From Luscinia megarhynchos (lineage: Eukaryota; Chordata; Aves; Passeriformes; Turdidae): a DNA stretch of 64,000 nt. The notes beneath the pieces were generated by a model. The model was given only the letters and a program-made list of their open reading frames with translations, was not told where the DNA came from and searched no databases. A program made the translations under genes and the position numbers. The first letter of the stretch is position 1, and the number at the start of each line of letters is the position of its first letter. The DNA lies in contig CM067592.1 of assembly GCA_034336665.1 (NCBI GenBank), forward strand, positions 43,491,761 through 43,555,760, given 5' to 3'. Shown here one piece after another: positions 37,101 to 45,002 of the stretch.

Positions 37101-38740
37101 CTTAATTTTTATGGGCATCAATCTTCACAGTTGTCTCTGAGCATAGCTGGGTTTTGTTGTTAGTTGAAAAAGATGAATTAGTGCACTGGAATTCAGGGTG
37201 TATTTATTCTGCTGTGTAATGCTCATTTAAGATCTTAAGTCACAGAAGCTTTCTCTTCTCTGGCAGAGCTTTTATCCCAGCTGTCAGGTGTGAGGCGTTC
37301 TGCAGGAGGACAGCTCAACTCCTCTGGCCCTTCTGCTTCTCAATTACAGCAGCTGCAGATGCAACTGCAGTTGGAACGACAACATGCACAGGCAGCAAGA
37401 CAGCAACTGGAGACTGCACGCAATGCAACCAGACGCACCAACACGATCAATGTCAACACCACTATGACACAATCTACAACAACAACCAACACATCTAACA
37501 CAGAAAACAGTCAGCAGACTATCCAGAATTCCCAGTTCCTTCTGACAAGGTAATTTGTTCAGCGTATTTACTTGTATTTACCTCTTATAATTTCTGTTTA
37601 CCTTAGTTCTAGGAGAGATAGAGAGCTGCATGAAGCCTCTATGTTTGGAGTCAGGCACATGCGTAGGATGGCATTAATTAACAGAATACTTACCTAGTTT
37701 AGAAATTATGCTTAGACCCCAGGATTGTTTAAAAAGAGGATTCACTTCATATGTCATCTCAGTTCTTCTAGAACACTGACTACTGATCTGAAATAAAAAC
37801 ATTTTCCACATCTCCCCTGCCACACCCTCTGCTAGCATACTTTTGTTTGTCTGCTATTGTGCAAGAGTTTGGTAATTTTAATAGCTCCTCTGCCTGAATT
37901 TGAGTCAAATAGATTTTCTCTAGGTTCAGAATAATGCCATGTGAGATTTTTTAATTAGAAGTTCACTTGAAAGTTTTTATCAAAGCACCCACAAGTGTCA
38001 CAGACTGTGACTTTCAGAGTTGGGGTGAGCAGTTTCCTTGCCGCTATCACGGCATGCAGTGTACCTTAGAGAGTGGAATTACATTGAGTAATCCATGTGC
38101 AGGTTTTACATGTGCAGTGATGCGTTTTGTGGTCAATGCGAACTTAAAAGTTGACATGGAAACAAAGGAGGCATGTAATACCATGTCCAGGAAATGGCAC
38201 CAGCGCTCCCTAAAAGACTCCTTGAATAACAGAAAACCTTGTAAACAGTTCTTGATGTTCCTCTGACTTTGGGCTCCACTGCAAATGCTGTTGCAGCAGC
38301 AGAGAAGGGGTGGGTTGTTAAATGCATGCCTGTAGTGCTGAAGTGCTGGATGTGTTGAAGGGCAGGTGGCACTGTTCTGAAGGAGCAGTTTCTGAGCACG
38401 TCTCAGCCTGTTGGTGGTGTCGCCAGTGAAATGGGCTTTCAGCAACTCTGTGTCTTCTCTTCCCTCGCTGCTGCACAGGTTGAATGATCCGAAGATGTCA
38501 GAAGCAGAGCGTCAGTCAATGGAGAGCGAACGGGCAGACTGCAGCCTGTTTGTTCAGGAGCTTCTACTGTCCACCTTGATGCAGGAAGAAAGTTCCTCCT
38601 CAGATGAGGATGAGCGGGGGGAGATTGCAGATTTTGGTGCTATGGGCTGTGTAGATATTATGCCTCTAGATGTTGCTTTAGAAAACCTAAATTTAAAAGA
38701 GAGTAATAAAGGAAATGAGCCTCCTCCACCTCCTCTTTGA
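15972..38740 (+). CDS. KCMF1: KCMF1, ZZ-type zinc-finger E3 ubiquitin ligase (exons 2-7; exon 1 off the left edge)
   Basis: Six exons (15972-16139, 24508-24647, 31108-31209, 35142-35316, 37267-37549, 38479-38740) join in frame to 1130 nt. With the expected 16-nt coding part of exon 1 this gives 381 codons plus stop, the usual vertebrate length. The order is a ZZ zinc finger at about residues 8-58, C2H2 finger CPYC...H-x4-H at about 78-100, a second Di19-type finger CPIC...H-x4-H at about 110-136, a Gly/Arg/Ser linker, a Gln-rich helix at about 224-258, a Thr/Asn-rich linker, and an acidic Ser/Asp/Glu stretch before a proline-rich tail ending PPPPPL. The family acts in ubiquitin chain formation with UBR4 (N-degron/quality-control pathway, cytosolic); that is family knowledge. 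Residue numbers assume the five-residue first exon. Five introns are visible in full, and intron 4 is AT-AC. Confidence 0.97.
16140..18240. other. KCMF1 intron 2, first part
   Basis: Intron 2 begins with GTAAGTGATAA. This part is AT-rich with short T runs. I see no exon or RNA gene before the LTR at 18241. Confidence 0.6.
18496..19920 (+). mobile_element. Nested LTR-like element inserted in the older LTR, with CTTGG duplication
   Basis: The element starts TGTGCTGGTTTTGC and ends TTAAACCAAGACA, so it has terminal TG...CA and imperfect inverted ends. It is flanked by CTTGG at 18491-18495 and again at 19921-19925. The flanking LTR sequence resumes exactly across the site (ACTTGG before, GGAAGACAAAC after). 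It contains a CpG- and GC-rich block at about 18750-19090, a short CA/GTGCAGA tandem repeat at 18538-18592, and AATAAA at 19801-19806 followed by a pyrimidine-rich tail. This layout is that of a solo LTR in the + orientation. It is 1425 bases long with no viral genes. The exact family is not identified. Confidence 0.7.
18538..18592 (+). repeat. Short tandem repeat of about 14 bases (ACACACGTGCAGAC)
   Basis: About three copies of a CA-rich unit containing GTGCAGA lie near the start of the nested LTR-like element. The unit contains the E-box-like CACGTG, which recurs twice. Confidence 0.7.
20268..24507. other. KCMF1 intron 2, second part
   Basis: AT-rich intronic DNA between the nested LTRs and exon 3. 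It contains the ATTC microsatellite at 23690-23754. It ends in the acceptor TCTTTCTATTGCAG at 24494-24507. No other exon or repeat was recognised. Confidence 0.6.
23690..23754 (+). repeat. (ATTC)n microsatellite, about 16 copies
   Basis: An uninterrupted run of the tetranucleotide ATTC (CATT/TTCA register) spans 65 bases in intron 2. Its purity suggests recent expansion and length polymorphism. Confidence 0.97.
24508..24647 (+). CDS. KCMF1: KCMF1 exon 3: first C2H2 zinc finger
   Basis: The acceptor TTGCAG precedes the exon and the donor GTAAGA follows. The first two bases complete the Asp codon begun in exon 2, and the exon ends in phase 0 after Glu-Val. It encodes residues 62-108 with the finger CPYC-x12-H-x4-H, all four ligands present. 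Confidence 0.97.
24648..26489. other. KCMF1 intron 3, first part
   Basis: AT-rich intron that starts GTAAGAACC. It has a short GA repeat near 25002 and an A run near 25918. No exon or RNA gene was seen. Confidence 0.6.
26490..28940 (-). repeat. Long antisense CR1 LINE with decayed endonuclease/RT ORF
   Basis: The left end carries the reverse complement of the CR1 3' terminus ('gaatcacatg...ttgaaagggacctct'). Moving right (towards the element's 5' side) come the 3' region, then decayed RT segments, and at 28006-28266 (minus) a frame reading [10 protein letters not shown] and [19 protein letters not shown]. This aligns with the linker between endonuclease and RT of avian CR1 ORF2. The FADD-type RT catalytic box is degraded to SADY near 27220, and multiple stops and frameshifts are present. 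At about 2.45 kb it is longer than most CR1 copies but is still 5'-truncated, inactive, and antisense to KCMF1. Confidence 0.88.
28941..31107. other. KCMF1 intron 3, second part
   Basis: AT-rich intron ending in the acceptor TTGTCATTTCAG before exon 4. No further gene or repeat was recognised. Confidence 0.6.
31108..31209 (+). CDS. KCMF1: KCMF1 exon 4: second (Di19-type) zinc finger
   Basis: The acceptor TCATTTCAG precedes the exon. It encodes 34 residues (109-142) in phase 0 to 0, starting Ile-Cys-Pro-Ile-Cys and ending Pro-Arg-Asp-Leu, with CPIC and H-x4-H as zinc ligands. It has no GT donor: the exon stops at TTA and the intron continues ATATCCTTT, a minor-spliceosome donor. Reading on into the intron as coding would break the known protein after Leu-142. 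Confidence 0.97.
31210..35141 (+). other. KCMF1: KCMF1 intron 4: U12-type AT-AC intron
   Basis: The intron begins ATATCCTTTCC, an exact match to the U12 AT-AC donor consensus, and ends TTCTTGGTAC. The branch-site motif TTCCTTAAC lies at 35123-35131, with its A about 11 bases from the end, the normal U12 spacing. There is no usable GT...AG pair that preserves the conserved protein at this junction (Arg-Asp-Leu | Asp-Glu-Ser). It is 3932 bases long. The body is AT-rich, including a nearly pure A/T block at 33249-33304, and holds no recognised gene or repeat. Confidence 0.93.
33249..33304. repeat. AT-rich low-complexity block
   Basis: Almost only A and T, made of overlapping TATATT, TTATT and TTTATA units. 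It is partly self-complementary and lies inside the U12-type intron. Confidence 0.8.
35142..35316 (+). CDS. KCMF1: KCMF1 exon 5: Arg/Gly/Ser-rich linker
   Basis: The exon starts immediately after the AC end of the U12 intron with Asp-Glu-Ser-Ser-Gly and ends one base into a Glu codon before the donor GTAAGAG. It encodes residues 143-200, with the basic RHVRRM and [10 protein letters not shown] segments and a Ser-rich [10 protein letters not shown] stretch. It differs from the human protein by a few substitutions near TTSSPGG. Confidence 0.96.
35317..37266. other. KCMF1 intron 5
   Basis: GT-AG intron (GTAAGAGC to CTCTGGCAG). It contains no recognised gene or repeat. Confidence 0.75.
37267..37549 (+). 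CDS. KCMF1: KCMF1 exon 6: Gln-rich helix and Thr/Asn linker
   Basis: The acceptor TCTGGCAG precedes the exon, and the donor GTAATT follows two bases into an Arg codon. It encodes residues 201-294: [10 protein letters not shown], then a Gln/Leu/Arg-rich, probably helical segment ([14 protein letters not shown]), then a linker of mostly Thr, Asn and Ser, then QNSQFLLT. The Thr/Asn linker is the most diverged part of the protein here. Confidence 0.96.
37550..38478. other. KCMF1 intron 6
   Basis: GT-AG intron ending CTGCTGCACAG. The open frames in it are unremarkable and no repeat was recognised. Confidence 0.75.
38479..38740 (+). CDS. KCMF1: KCMF1 exon 7: C-terminal region and stop
   Basis: The first base completes the Arg codon split from exon 6, then Leu-Asn-Asp-Pro-Lys follows. 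The exon encodes residues 296-381: a helical [13 protein letters not shown] region, [14 protein letters not shown], the acidic [11 protein letters not shown], and the tail ending NEPPPPPL, with stop TGA at 38738-38740. Confidence 0.97.
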
Positions 38741-39076
38741 TGACATCCCACTTTGCAGACAATGTCCTCTGTGCTGTATTTGCCAATGAAAGTGGACAAC
38801 AACTATCTTGGGTTTGTTTTGGTGATTGTAATTTCAGGTCTGTCACTCTTGTTACATTGTGTACATTCAAAAGAAAGAGAGAAAAGATATATATGATAAT
38901 CATTTCCACTTAACTAATTTTTACTTCTAGCAGGTAATGTAGGTTGCAGAGCAGAAGGCTCTGTCCTGTACCTTGACATGCAAAAGGCTCTCCTAATACT
39001 CCACATTCAAACTGAAGAAGAAAAAAAAAAGAAAAATCTCTAATGAAGCTGCTGTGTGTATTTATGAATATTAATG

Positions 39077-39082
39077 AATAAA
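39077..39082 (+). terminator. KCMF1: Candidate proximal poly(A) signal AATAAA of KCMF1
   Basis: A canonical AATAAA lies about 340 bases after the stop codon, with T-rich sequence (GACGTTTTTTGC) about 35 bases downstream. It would give a short-UTR isoform. Confidence 0.45.
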
Positions 39083-40015
39083 AACTGCTTGGATGGTTTA
39101 CCTTAACTACTGCATGACGTTTTTTGCAGCGTGCATGAGTTTTAGTGACCTTGTCATTTAAAAACTTAAATACAAGGAGTAAAACTATAAAACACAAAGC
39201 TTTCCCATTTTTCAAAGGTTACATGATGAAAAAGGTTAGCGCTGAGTTGCAGTTTGTGGCCACAAAGTAGCTTTTTAATAATGTGTGACAGAATGGCATC
39301 TTCATCTGCTGTTCCTGCACAGGATGGGAACTCTGCAGTGGGATACATTGTCGTGACCGGGGTGTGGCGTTTTGCTGAATGTGACCATTATGTTGCCCTC
39401 TCAGCCCTCACCTAAATGTGGAGTTAAACTTCATTTTATGCATCTGTAGGAGACACAACAGTAAGGCCACTGCTGGAAGCTACTGCAAGGGGCTTTTGTG
39501 TGCCCTAAAATCAAATGATGTTCACTTTTGTTTAAAGTTTTCGTTGTGGTTGTTAAAATTTTTTAATTGTTAAGTATGTTTTATTCAGGTGTAGACAATT
39601 CATATATTCACTGTGTTTCTAAAAAAAAAAAAGTTAATCTGGATCCTATTGTCTTAGTTTAAAAGCCTTCACAGCCTCAATCATATTTTGAGTTATTTAT
39701 GTATTTGCTTCATAGTTTGCAGAGACCTGACAGTATCAGGAGAGCTTGAGGATTTAGATTCCCAGACTGTCAGTATATTACAAGAAATTCTTAATGCTAA
39801 CTTTAGCACCTTTTATTTATTGTTTCTTTTGGTTATTTTTGCTGGTATAAAAAAAGTTGGAAAAAAAAAAGCCTTTTAGTTGAATCATGCCACCTACATG
39901 CCTATACTGTTAATCCTACTGGTTTGGACAAAAAAGGAGTATGGTGTTCTTGTGCATGAATTTATAATTGCCCCAAAGCAAGGACAGAAGGCATATGTTT
40001 GGTCTTGGGTTTGAT

Positions 40016-40232
40016 TTTCTTTCTTTTTTGTTTTTTTTTTCCTTTTGGGTGGGGGAGGGGTTGTTCTGTTTTGTTTTGGGGGTTTCTTTTGGTTTTGGTT
40101 TGGTTGGTATTTTTTGGTTTGTTTGTTTGTGGTTTTGTTTTGGTTTTGGTTTGGTTTTTTTTTGTTTGTTTGTTTGTTTGGGGGTTTTGTTGGTTGCTTG
40201 GTTGGTTGGGTTTTTTTGGTGGTTTTTTTTTT
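40016..40232 (+). repeat. G/T-only low-complexity tract in the KCMF1 3' UTR
   Basis: About 215 bases almost free of A and C, built from TTTTGG, GGTTTG and GTTTGTTTG units. Closely spaced G runs lie at 40047-40060 (GGG, GGGGG, GGGG), with another run (GGGGG) at about 40078. In RNA this would be a long G/U-rich element. Confidence 0.9.
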
Positions 40233-40581
40233 AATGTAAAGTTAGATTTTAAAAACAAAAGTGCACACAGCTTCTGATGAAAATTTAAACTAGACTTATA
40301 TCATAATGATGTCTTTCCAGATCTCTCACCTCACCCCCTCTCTCTTTCTCTGTATCCTCTCATCTCAGCAGCATTGTAGACTAAATGTAATGACTTGGAC
40401 ACCATGTGGTGTTCTCAGCAGAACTGTGACATGTATGCTAATCCGAAATAACAGCAGGAAAAAAACCAACCCCATAGACTGAAGTTTAAGTTCCTTCCTC
40501 TCTCTCTCTTTTATTTTTCATCATCAAATCTTGATTGTTTTCATGTAGAACAGCATTAGCTTTGGTTGGGGTTTTCTTCTC

Positions 40582-40586
<5 letters not shown>

Positions 40587-40620
<34 letters not shown>
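40587..40620 (+). repeat. Poly(T) run of 34
   Basis: An uninterrupted T run preceded by CTTCTCTTCTC, in the KCMF1 3' UTR about 160 bases before the distal poly(A) signal. On the sense RNA it is poly(U). It could be the tail of an antisense retroposed element, but no adjoining element body is recognisable. Confidence 0.95.
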
Positions 40621-40621
<1 letters not shown>

Positions 40622-40778
40622 TCTCTGCAACAGAAAACTTTACATGCAGCCTCTGGTTACCCTGAGAGTTATCCCCAGTAGGGGACTTTTTTTATTGATT
40701 GTTGAAGACTTTCAAAAATTTTTCAAGCTGTAGTTTTTCAAACACATCTTCTGCACATTACAATAAGACACATGGTTC

Positions 40779-40784
40779 AATAAA
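40779..40784 (+). terminator. KCMF1: Distal poly(A) signal AATAAA of KCMF1
   Basis: GGTTCAATAAAGCATTTTC is followed at once by TGTTGTTCAGTTGATTTTCTTTGG, the arrangement of a strong cleavage signal with a GU-rich downstream element. I take it as the main 3' end. Confidence 0.7.
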
Positions 40785-40805
40785 GCATTTTCAAGACTGT
40801 TGTTC

Positions 40806-43800
40806 AGTTGATTTTCTTTGGTTCTAATGTATTTTCCAGACAGTTTTGTTCCAGAAATTTTTGCATCTGCCTTTAGTTTTAACTTAATCTTCCAACACAG
40901 GTTGTGCAGTTATGCAGTTTGTGTGGACAGCCTGGGTGATTTTATATAAATATGTTTTAAAACCAAATGCTTTGGCAGGTGAAGTACATAATCCCAAGCT
41001 CTTCACAGGTAGGTGAATTGAAGGCTGAGTAGACCAAGATGCATTTTTTTTTAAAACAGGCTCTTCTCAATGTGGTGGAGTTTTGTGTTGGTTAAGTCTG
41101 GTCTCTTACATCACCCAAATTCTAGACACCACCACACTTGCTTGGAAGGGAATGCAAACCGGTGCTATACCCTTGTTCATTTAGAGACTGAATAGATGCT
41201 GGCCTGGATTTAAAAGTGCCCCTGGACATCGTATTAACTTGTACAAATTAGTGGTTTGAGAGGCTGTTTGACTTTTTTTTCTATTTTAGGTTTAAAGATG
41301 ACATGAAATGGCTACTAGGAAGGTGTTCTGGTAATCTGTCAAGTCCTATTTGCTGGGAAGTACTTTTCCTTCTCAGAGTAAGCTTTGCCAATGTAGCATG
41401 TTTGAGGTATTTCCAAAACATTTTATTTTCAGGGTCCTTTGGGCTCCATCAGCTTTAAAGGGGAATCCCGCAGCTGGTTATTGCCTTTTCCCATGTGAGA
41501 GAGGAAAAAGATCATGAAACAACAGAAAAACCCACCCCAGCTCCCACTGGCAGGAAGTGCTAGTGCTCTGCACTCACACAGTTCTGGAGTGCAGGGACGC
41601 CTGTGTTGTGACCAGGTGGTCAAGGTCGTGTAAAGAAGTGTTTTCAAAGATACCAGCAGAATAAATTTTATTGCAAAATCATGGAAGCCTGACAAAGTTC
41701 CGTGGCAAGATTTGGTGTGTTACCACACAGATAAAGCACACAAAGGAGAGCTGGATTAGAATCCACCTGGAATGACACACAACAGAGACTGGGGATGCAA
41801 GAGGGTGAGGATGGAGAATGTAAGGGCGCAGGGGGCGAGGGGAGAACCTCCCTCTGAGTCACAAGGTTCACAATGAGCCCCTTGCCAAACCCACCCTTGG
41901 AATTGCTCAGTGCTTTATGTCTAAAGCGTTTGGCAGCACTTTATCACTGACTGATTTAACTCTTGCAGAATGATTCCTTAAGGTGTACCATAACCACAAC
42001 AGTAATTTGATTTTGAATCTGAGATGCAACATTGGTGCTACGCTTGCTATGCAGTGTTGAAGTCAGTTCTCACACAGGCACACAGACACAGACATGTCTA
42101 TATTTAAAGATTCGTGTGTGTGCATATGTAAAGGTGCCTGTTGAGCTCCCCCGGAGCTCAGTGGCATGCACACATCGGTGCCTTTGCCTCTCTCAGTGGA
42201 CAAAGGCTCCAGCCTCAGGAGGGGGGCCCAGCCCAGGCCCCAGGTCAGCTCTTGAGGAAGCTCCTGGAGTTCTCAGAGCTGTGGGCTGGTGAGCACCGAG
42301 AGGCAGTCCTGCTCCGAGGGAGGTGCTGGCACAGCCCCTGGGGACATGGGACCTCGGGGGCCTCCCGTGGGACCCCGTGCACAGGGCTGTGAGATGCTGG
42401 GCTTGAGTCTTCATCAGCTTCCAGCCTGGACTCAGCCAGGTCAGCGATTTTCTCAGAAGTCCCGTAGCGATAATTATATTTCACTACAGCTGTAACTCAC
42501 AAAAAAAAAAAAAAAAGTTTTCAAGGTTATTAGTTACAAAGCAGAACTTGTTCTGAAACAGGTATTTGTTTCAGTTACAAGCAGAATTTGTTCGGAAACA
42601 CATTCCTGGAAACAGGACGTGGTAATAAGTTAAAGGAGACCATAACTGTGCACGTGCAGAGCGAAGATGCGTGCCCCAGCACAGGTGGGTCCAAGCTCCC
42701 GAGCTGTGTGTGCTCGTGTGTTTGTGTGTGTGTACGTGTGCTGTGTGTGCTCGGTATGTGTGTGCTCTGTCTGTGTGTCTGTGTGCTGTTGGTGTGTGTT
42801 TGCTCTCTGTGTGAGTGAGCTGTTTGTGTATATTCTGTGCTGTCCTGTCCTATCGGGCGCCACCCCCGTCCGTATTGCCGATGCTCTCCAGAGCCTGCTG
42901 TGTCCTTTCCTGCCCGGTCAGCGTGGGCAGTGCCAGGTTCCATTCTGGTGAGGGCTGCCAGGGAGCCTTTGTTGGGGGTGGTGCAGACAGAAAGGCATTC
43001 TGGCATTTCACTATTTTGTATTTAAAGTGTAGGGAAAACGGTTGAAACAGTGAAGTCCCTAGCAAGCTTTTTAGAATATTGTGGTGGTCTGTCTGTAATT
43101 TCTGATCTGCTTTAATAAGAGGTCGAGGTTGGTTTTTGGAACCTTTTTTATGTTGTGTTAAAGAAAGGCTCTTACACATGAGGGTATAATAAGCAGTGAA
43201 AATGCATCCAGCTCATGTTTTACTTGTAACTGCTTTGATCAATTCCCTGGCACTGGAGGTTGGGGGAATTTCCATTCTCTACCCTTTGTTCAGGTTGGGT
43301 CTTCATCTTGGCAGCGAGTTGTGCTCCCTGTTAAGTTTGTGAACAGTGTAGTTTGGTGCAGAAACCAAACATCCTGATGTGTGCACAGCTGCAGCTTTGA
43401 GACACTTGTCTGTTGAGAAGGACTAAAGGCCATTCCCTGCTACCAACAGGAAGTCCCAGGAAGCGGAGAGCCTCCTGGGGCTCTCAGACCTAAACCAGGG
43501 AAACAGTGTGTGAACTCAGTGTGTGAAGATTTTCCAGTTACATCACTTAATCTGCTTTTCCCTGGCATAGCTGTCCTTCACTTCTGGCCAGCCTGCTTTG
43601 CCACATGGATGCTCCACTGTTTGGAGACTATCTAATTGTTTTAGCTCCTAAGGAAGAGGAAGGGTCTTGAGACAGGCTGGTGGGCACAAGGATTTATTTG
43701 CAGTGTTTATTATACTTAATGTGCACATTATATAGGTGCTAAAAAAGACTAGAAAAGGGGAACTGCAGGGGGGAAACTGTGCAGGTTCTGGAGTGTGCCT

Positions 43801-44975
43801 TCACCACACTTTTTAACTCAGCGCTGGCTGTCACCTCCTGCAACATCTAAAGCAAGATAAACCTGTGGGACAGTGGTAAAAGCAGGGCCCTGCAGCTGTG
43901 GGGTGTGGAGGAGAAGTACCACCATAAGAGAACCTGCAGAGCTGCATCCTCCCTCTGGGCCAGCACCTGTGGAGAGGCAGCGTGGAACAGGGGGCCAGGG
44001 GCACAATTCCCCCCATGCCATGTGGAGCGTAAGTATGGCCTTGAAGGAGTTGTCAGGGAGCCAAGGAGAGAACGGGCTGTGCAGGCTAGAACGAGGGGTA
44101 TCAGTGTGGGTCTCAGCACACTGGGGCAGGAGAGCTGGGAAAGGAAAAAGATGTATAGCAAAAGTTCGGAGAGGTTAAGAGTGAGGGAAACAATAGGACA
44201 GAGGACGGTGGCCAGAGGCAGGAAATGCTACAGTCATGCCGAAGATGAAGAGTGACAGGTGGACTGAGGAGGGCAGAGGACCACAGTGAATCACAAGCAG
44301 CTGGAAGTGGGGTTCTGGCAGCTTTCCTGCTTCCACCGTCCACTGCCTGTGGTGCAGGAGAAAGCTGGCCACCACCTCTGGGACTCTCCTGCCTCCCAGA
44401 CAGCAAACACTGCACCCCAGCCTGCCTCAGCCTCACAACCTCTCCAGTCACTATCAGGCTGGCAGCGCTGCCACCAGGGCACCCTCCCCTTTCTGATCCC
44501 ACCCCTTTTACAGAGCAGCCCCTGAAAGGCTGTGCCAGAGTCCTTGCACATCGTTCCTAACCCCAGCACCACACACGACACTCACGGGCTCAGTATCTCT
44601 GGCAGGCTGTTGCCTTCTCTTTCACAAAGATCAGCATTTGCCCATTGTGAGACTGACCCAGCCCTGCTCATCAGTGCAAGATGGAAGGAGAGTTCTTTCT
44701 GCCCACATTAGCAGTGTCTCTTTTCCCCACCTTTGACAACATCTGTTGTGAAGCTCCCACTGGCAAAGGAAAATTTTCTTATTTTGGTCATTTAGGCTTG
44801 ACCCTTGGAGAAGCAAACAATGGCACGCACCTCAGGCAGCTGGATGGGGCACGTCCCAGCAGAAGTGAGGATGTGCTTTCTGGCACACTGGTGCTGCTCA
44901 CCGGCCACTCACTCTCCTCTGCAGAGTCCCAGGAAATGCAGCTCACAACCAAGTACCAAATAAAGGAGAGACAAG
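40806..44975. other. Intergenic region between convergent KCMF1 and HOOK3
   Basis: This stretch is clearly richer in G and C than the flanking introns, especially 41800-44600. It holds a TG-rich repeat at 42704-42835, an A run near 42500 and many overlapping chance frames. The part beginning near 43690 ('ggatttatttgcagtgttta') may be an LTR-derived repeat, but I cannot place it in a family. No exon, tRNA or other gene was recognised. Confidence 0.55.
42704..42835 (+). repeat. Degenerate (TG)n repeat
   Basis: TG runs interrupted by CTC, TCT and GCT. It is an old, broken dinucleotide microsatellite between the two genes. Confidence 0.85.
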
Positions 44976-44996
44976 CATTTACGTTTTATATAAGCG

Positions 44997-45002
44997 TTTA
45001 TT
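44997..45002 (-). terminator. HOOK3: Candidate distal poly(A) signal of HOOK3 (minus AATAAA)
   Basis: On the minus strand GTTGTAAATAAACGCTTATATAAAACG carries AATAAA. To its left the composition changes from AT-rich to GC-rich, which fits a transcript end. A plus-strand AATAAA lies only about 35 bases away at 44959-44964. Confidence 0.5.

Larger units (their letters stand above)
38741..40805 (+). other. KCMF1: KCMF1 3' untranslated region
   Basis: AT- and T-rich sequence from the stop codon to the likely cleavage site after AATAAA at 40779. It contains an earlier AATAAA at 39077, a G/T-rich tract at 40016-40232, a run of 34 T at 40587-40620, and CT repeats near 40497. The UTR end is inferred from the poly(A) signal and the GT-rich sequence just after it. 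Confidence 0.75.

Noticed and set aside
39962..40277. Overlapping frames of Phe/Gly/Trp or Lys/Pro/Asn repeats
   Set aside because: They arise from the G/T low-complexity tract in the KCMF1 3' UTR.
42575..43006. 143-codon His/Thr-rich minus-strand frame
   Set aside because: It is the translation of the degenerate TG/CA repeat, not a protein gene.
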